In this document: positions 60,116 to 64,000 of the stretch, in pieces | Layout of the letters: every line of letters starts with the position of its first letter | Numbering within the stretch: position 1 is the stretch's first letter | DNA from: Neobacillus sp. FSL H8-0543 | Lineage (GTDB): Bacteria > Bacillota > Bacilli > Bacillales > Cytobacillaceae | Assembly (NCBI RefSeq): GCF_038592905.1 | Contig: NZ_CP151943.1 | Coordinates: forward strand, 1,088,001 to 1,152,000 | Direction of reading: 5' to 3' | Length of the DNA: 64,000 nucleotides | Translations under genes and position numbers: made by a program | Notes under the pieces: generated by a model | Told to the model about the DNA's origin: nothing | Databases searched by the model: none | Seen by the model: the letters and a program-made list of their open reading frames with translations, nothing else

Positions 60116-62869
60116 ATGAATGATAAACTGCAGGCGTGGATGGAAAAATTGAAATCTGCTACTAATTTGTTTACCCATAAAGGAACAGTAAAAAGTGCCC
60201 GAATAACCTATCAAGTTTTTTGGAATCTTTTTCTCTTACTTATGACAGTCGTCATTCTTGGGGGAGCTTTTGCAACTGGTGTTGGCGCAGGCTATTTTGC
60301 CTCACTAGTTAAGGACGAGCCAGTCCGTTCATACGACAGTATGAAAAAAGATATTTATAATTATACAGAAACATCGGACTTATACTTTTCTAAGGATGTT
60401 TATCTTGGCAAGCTTCGTACCGATCTTGAACGCGAGGAAGTTAAGCTGGATCAAGTTTCAGATCACTTGGTTAAGGCAGTAATTGCAACGGAGGACGAAT
60501 ACTTCTATGAACATAAAGGAGTCGTACCGAAAGCTGTCTTTCGGGCAATGTTCCAGGAAGTAACGAATTCAGCCGTTCAATCGGGCGGAAGTACTTTAAC
60601 ACAGCAATTAATTAAGAACCAGATTTTAACAAATGAAGTTTCTTTTTCCAGGAAGGCAAATGAAATATTACTAGCACTTCGTCTAGAGAAATTTTTCTCT
60701 AAAAAAGAAATACTTGAAGCGTATTTAAACGTTTCAACCTTTGGAAGAAATTCTTCAGGAAGAAATATCGGCGGTGTTCAAGCGGCTGCAACGGGTATTT
60801 TTGGGACAAATGCACAAGATTTGAGCTTGCCGCAAGCTGCTTTTATAGCCGGATTACCACAAAGCCCCTTTGGATACACACCTTTCACTAGGGAGGGTGC
60901 AATAAAGAATAATCTTGAACCCGGGCTTACTCGAATGAAAACCGTTCTTAAAAGAATGTATGATGGTGGTTATATTGACCAAAAGCAGTATGCCGAAGCT
61001 TCATCATATGACATTACAAAGGACTTTATCGGTCCTAAGGACAATCCAACTGAAAAATATCCCTATCTTACAGTTGAAATTGAACAGAGGGCAATTGAAG
61101 TTCTTACCAAAGTATTAGCTAAAAATGATGGGTATAGTGAAAAGGATATAAAGAATGATGATAATCTTCTTTATAAATACAAAACATTAGCTAGCCAAAA
61201 TTTACGACAAAATGGCTACGAAATTCATACAACCATTAACAAAGATATCTATGATGCCATGCAGAATGCTAAGGATAAATATGCTTCTTATGGTCCTGAT
61301 AAACCAGAGCAAACAGTGGACCCAGAAACAGGGGAAAAAATTACGGTTATGGAACCTGTCGAAGTTGGAGCCATGTTAATTGAAAATAAGACAGGAAAAA
61401 TCATCAGCTTTGTAGGCGGAAGAGATCATAAAAAACAGCAGCTTAATCATGCAACGAATGCAATCCGTCAAAATGGGTCAACAATGAAGCCGCTGCTTGT
61501 TTACGCTCCTGCGATTGACTTAGGCGTTGCTTCTCCAGGATCAGTCATGCCGGACGTAGCATTAAGACTGGCGCCAGGCTTAAATAGGCCATGGCCGCTT
61601 AACTACAGCCTAACATACAATGGATTGGTTTCCATGAGATATGCCCTTACATGGTCATATAACGTTCCAGCTGTTAAGTTATATAAGGATATCTTAAGTT
61701 ATCGACCAGCAGAATATCTTGAAAAAATGGGCTTTACCTCGCTTACAAAAGGCGATTTCGAGCAGCTCGCCACTTCTATCGGCTCAATGGACAATGGGGT
61801 AACAGTCGAAGAAAACACGAATGCTTTTACAACCTTTGCCAATGGCGGGAAATTTATTGATGCTTATTTAATTGATAAGATTGTTGATAAGAATGGTGAG
61901 GTTGTCTATCAGCATAAAGTAGAACCTGTTGATGTATTTAAACCTCAGACAGCCTTTTTAACGCTCGATATGATGCGGGATGTCATGACCAAGGGGACTG
62001 CCGCTGGTGTAAATAGTCAATTAAAATTCAGGTCGGATTGGGCAGCAAAAACAGGTACTGGGGTTGATTTTTATGACTCGTGGTTTGTAGGCACAAATCC
62101 TTCTGTCACTTTTGGATTATGGATGGGCTACGATACCCCGAAATCATTAGATAAAAACTCCTATACACGAAGAACAAACAACTTAACAGCATTATTAATT
62201 AATGCTGCCTATGATATCGATCCGGAATTAGTCGATCCAAAAGAAAATTTCGAAATGCCAACAGGAATTGTGAAGCGTTCCTACTGTGCTGTGTCAGGAC
62301 TACTCCCTTCAGCAGCGTGTTCGAATGCAGGCTTAGTTGAGAGTGATTACTTTAATGCCGAAGATGTACCAACAAAGGTAGATGACAGCTTAATTGCAGG
62401 TAACTTTGTCCAAATTGGTGATAAAAAGTATTTGGCTTTGGATTCTACTCCAGCTGAATTTTCCCAACGAGGACTTATCCTTAATCCGGAATTTATTGAA
62501 CGGATGGTCGGAAAGAACTTTAATAATGCAAGTCAGTTGATACCTAAAAGAGCACGTTGGGCAAATATTCTCGTTCCTGATGCCAAAATGGTTGATAACG
62601 GAAAGCGTCCTGATAGTGTCATGTTAATAGCTTCAGGAAATAATTTAACTTGGGGCCCTTCTAATGACAAAGATGTTATTGGATACAGAGTTTATAAGGG
62701 CTCATCTAGGACAGCAAGTATTAAAAGTGGTTCCAAACTCACTTTGACTGCTACTGATGGCAGTTATTATGTAACCGCCGTAGATATTGCCGGAAACGAA
62801 TCGGCACCATCTAATCGGATTGATATTGGAAATGTAGCTGAACCAGAAAATGTCACTGAATCTGAGTAA
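60116..62869 (+). CDS. Class A penicillin-binding protein with FN3-like tail
   Basis: A bifunctional peptidoglycan glycosyltransferase/transpeptidase of 917 aa. One N-terminal membrane helix (VFWNLFLLLMTVVILGGAFATGV) is followed by the GT51 domain (ATEDEYFYEHKGV, GGSTLTQQLIKN). The transpeptidase has SxxK in NGSTMKPLL, SxN in TWSYNVPAV and KTG in AAKTGTGVDF. A C-terminal FN3-like domain (LTWGPSNDKDVIGYRVYKG...YYVTAVDIAGNES) ends the protein. The ATG at 60116 follows AGAGGTG. The subfamily (1A, 2C or 2D-like) is not decided. Confidence 0.93.
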   Translation: MNDKLQAWMEKLKSATNLFTHKGTVKSARITYQVFWNLFLLLMTVVILGGAFATGVGAGYFASLVKDEPVRSYDSMKKDIYNYTETSDLYFSKDVYLGKLRTDLEREEVKLDQVSDHLVKAVIATEDEYFYEHKGVVPKAVFRAMFQEVTNSAVQSGGSTLTQQLIKNQILTNEVSFSRKANEILLALRLEKFFSKKEILEAYLNVSTFGRNSSGRNIGGVQAAATGIFGTNAQDLSLPQAAFIAGLPQSPFGYTPFTREGAIKNNLEPGLTRMKTVLKRMYDGGYIDQKQYAEASSYDITKDFIGPKDNPTEKYPYLTVEIEQRAIEVLTKVLAKNDGYSEKDIKNDDNLLYKYKTLASQNLRQNGYEIHTTINKDIYDAMQNAKDKYASYGPDKPEQTVDPETGEKITVMEPVEVGAMLIENKTGKIISFVGGRDHKKQQLNHATNAIRQNGSTMKPLLVYAPAIDLGVASPGSVMPDVALRLAPGLNRPWPLNYSLTYNGLVSMRYALTWSYNVPAVKLYKDILSYRPAEYLEKMGFTSLTKGDFEQLATSIGSMDNGVTVEENTNAFTTFANGGKFIDAYLIDKIVDKNGEVVYQHKVEPVDVFKPQTAFLTLDMMRDVMTKGTAAGVNSQLKFRSDWAAKTGTGVDFYDSWFVGTNPSVTFGLWMGYDTPKSLDKNSYTRRTNNLTALLINAAYDIDPELVDPKENFEMPTGIVKRSYCAVSGLLPSAACSNAGLVESDYFNAEDVPTKVDDSLIAGNFVQIGDKKYLALDSTPAEFSQRGLILNPEFIERMVGKNFNNASQLIPKRARWANILVPDAKMVDNGKRPDSVMLIASGNNLTWGPSNDKDVIGYRVYKGSSRTASIKSGSKLTLTATDGSYYVTAVDIAGNESAPSNRIDIGNVAEPENVTESE

Positions 62870-62876
62870 ACATATA

Positions 62877-62913
62877 AAAGAGGAGCTTGGAAAATCCAAG
62901 CTCCTCTTATTTC
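62877..62913. terminator. Bidirectional terminator between the PBP gene and acuC
   Basis: AAGAGGAGCTTGGA and TCCAAGCTCCTCTT pair between the convergent genes. Confidence 0.8.
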
Positions 62914-62930
62914 TTTAACTTTTATATAGT

Positions 62931-64000
62931 TTAAAGTGATTCACTTTTTTTGTGATTTCTGATCGGATAAAGCGCTTTTTCTAGTGTTAGTAAATTTTTT
63001 TCTGTTATCTCTGCTTTTCTAGGAATTGGTGTAAACAAATTCTCCGGATCGTCCCATTCTTGCGGCAAAGCTACAGGCGCCTCCTTTTGCCAATATTCAA
63101 CCCATTCCTTCGGTAAACTTCCATAACAGTTTGAGTTTTCAGTCATTTCAAACCAAATAAGTGACCATGCTCTTGGAACCACTCTCCAAATGTCATATCC
63201 TCCACCGCCAACAGCAATCCATTTACCGCCGCAATATTGGTGGGCAATTTCGTGGGCAAGCTTTGGTATTTCCCGATAGATTTTCATCGTTGCTGATAAA
63301 TGTGTAAGTGGATCATAATAGTGAGAATCTGCCCCATTTTGTGTCAAAATGATATCAGGCTTAAAAAACTCAGCTACTTCCTTAAGCGAGTTAGAATAGG
63401 CATGCAACCATGATTCGTCTTCTGTAAATGCATCAACCGGGATATTAAAAGAATAACCATAGCCCTTGCCCTGGCCCCTCTCAGTCACATTTCCCGTTCC
63501 AGGAAACAAATATCTTCCTGTTTCATGAATCGAAAGAGTACAGACATTTGGATCATCATAAAAGGACCATTGAACACCATCTCCATGGTGGGCATCAGTA
63601 TCAACATAGAGAACACGTGCATTGTATTTTTCCTGGAGATATTTAATAGCTACTGAGCTATCATTATAAATACAAAATCCCGATGCTTTCCCGCGAAAAC
63701 CATGATGCAGCCCGCCTCCAAGGTGAAGTGCATGGAGTGCTCGTCCCGACATAACTTCATCAACTGCAGTTAATGTTCCGCCAACCAATAAAGAGCTTGC
63801 TTCATGCATGTTAGGAAAAATGGGGGTATCCTCTGTACCGATTCCGTAGCTTTCCGCAACTTCAGCTTGAAGCTGACCATATCCAGCCATCCTAACTGCA
63901 TCAATATAACTGGGATCATGTATAAGACTTAGTTCTTCATCCGTAGCCATTCTTGGCGGTACCAAATTTTTACTATTTAAAGCATTTAGTTTTTGTAACA
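62931..64000 (-). CDS. acuC: Acetoin utilization deacetylase AcuC, partial
   Basis: A class I histone-deacetylase-like protein that deacetylates and activates acetyl-CoA synthetase. The zinc/catalytic motifs are NLGGGLHHG-type HLGGGLHHGFRG, DTDAHHGDGVQ, NGADSHYYDPL and the GGGGYD loop. The frame stays open to the right edge, so the N-terminal part (roughly 30 residues) lies beyond the window. The acuAB genes are not in view. Confidence 0.95.
   Translation of the reverse strand, partial: LQKLNALNSKNLVPPRMATDEELSLIHDPSYIDAVRMAGYGQLQAEVAESYGIGTEDTPIFPNMHEASSLLVGGTLTAVDEVMSGRALHALHLGGGLHHGFRGKASGFCIYNDSSVAIKYLQEKYNARVLYVDTDAHHGDGVQWSFYDDPNVCTLSIHETGRYLFPGTGNVTERGQGKGYGYSFNIPVDAFTEDESWLHAYSNSLKEVAEFFKPDIILTQNGADSHYYDPLTHLSATMKIYREIPKLAHEIAHQYCGGKWIAVGGGGYDIWRVVPRAWSLIWFEMTENSNCYGSLPKEWVEYWQKEAPVALPQEWDDPENLFTPIPRKAEITEKNLLTLEKALYPIRNHKKSESL

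Overview
The window is low-GC Firmicute DNA that I read as a Bacillaceae chromosome, probably close to Bacillus or Neobacillus. The basis is gene content and order: ackA-ytxK-tpx-ytfJ-ytfI-yteJ-sppA-ppnKB, then sspA-thiI-nifZ-ezrA-refZ-ytsP-rpsD, then tyrS and acuC. Endospore genes (an alpha/beta SASP with a sigma-G promoter, GerW/YtfJ, a Gly/Cys-rich coat-like protein), strong Shine-Dalgarno sites, frequent GTG/TTG starts, a tyrosyl T-box and CcpA cre sites agree with this. The species was not determined.

Left chromosomal arm (1-25.2 kb): an M24 peptidase, a structured RNA resembling 6S RNA, an array of nine 52-bp tandem repeats, alanine dehydrogenase, a coat-like repeat protein, a universal stress protein, moaB and an EcsC-like gene, acetate kinase with an upstream cre, the ytxK-tpx and ytf/yte/sppA groups, a second NAD kinase, RarD-like and acyl-CoA synthetase genes, sspA, thiI-nifZ, ezrA, refZ, ytsP, a methionine gamma-lyase-like gene and rpsD with its S4 leader.

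Prophage (about 25.2-55.3 kb): a 30-kb HK97-type siphovirus prophage sits at the 3' end of rpsD. Its likely attachment core is a 13-bp repeat covering the last rpsD codons. The right end carries divergent repressor and integrase genes, a Cro-like gene and 13-bp operators. Leftward come replication genes, late regulators, a degenerate tRNA, HNH nuclease and terminase, portal, protease, capsid, connectors, tail tube, G/GT chaperones with a -1 frameshift, and the tape measure. There it stops: no distal tail, receptor-binding, holin or endolysin gene is seen, so the prophage looks defective or remodelled.

The place of the missing module is taken by an opposite-strand pair: a 438-aa protein with the N-terminal Thr, Asp17, Lys and C-terminal signature of proteasome beta subunits, plus an overlapping 50-aa gene. 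Other cargo-like genes are a Cas2/SinR-like protein between portal and terminase, an HExxH metalloprotease, a HEPN-like protein next to attL, and an FtsK/replication-relaxation module. The proteasome-like pair is the best candidate for an undescribed system.

Right chromosomal arm (55.3-64 kb): a TubZ-like tubulin/FtsZ-family GTPase, a YfkJ-like phosphatase, two kinds of dispersed repeat, tyrS with its T-box, a class A penicillin-binding protein with a C-terminal FN3-like domain, and the 3' part of acuC running off the window. All functions are inferred by reading the sequence; no database search was run.
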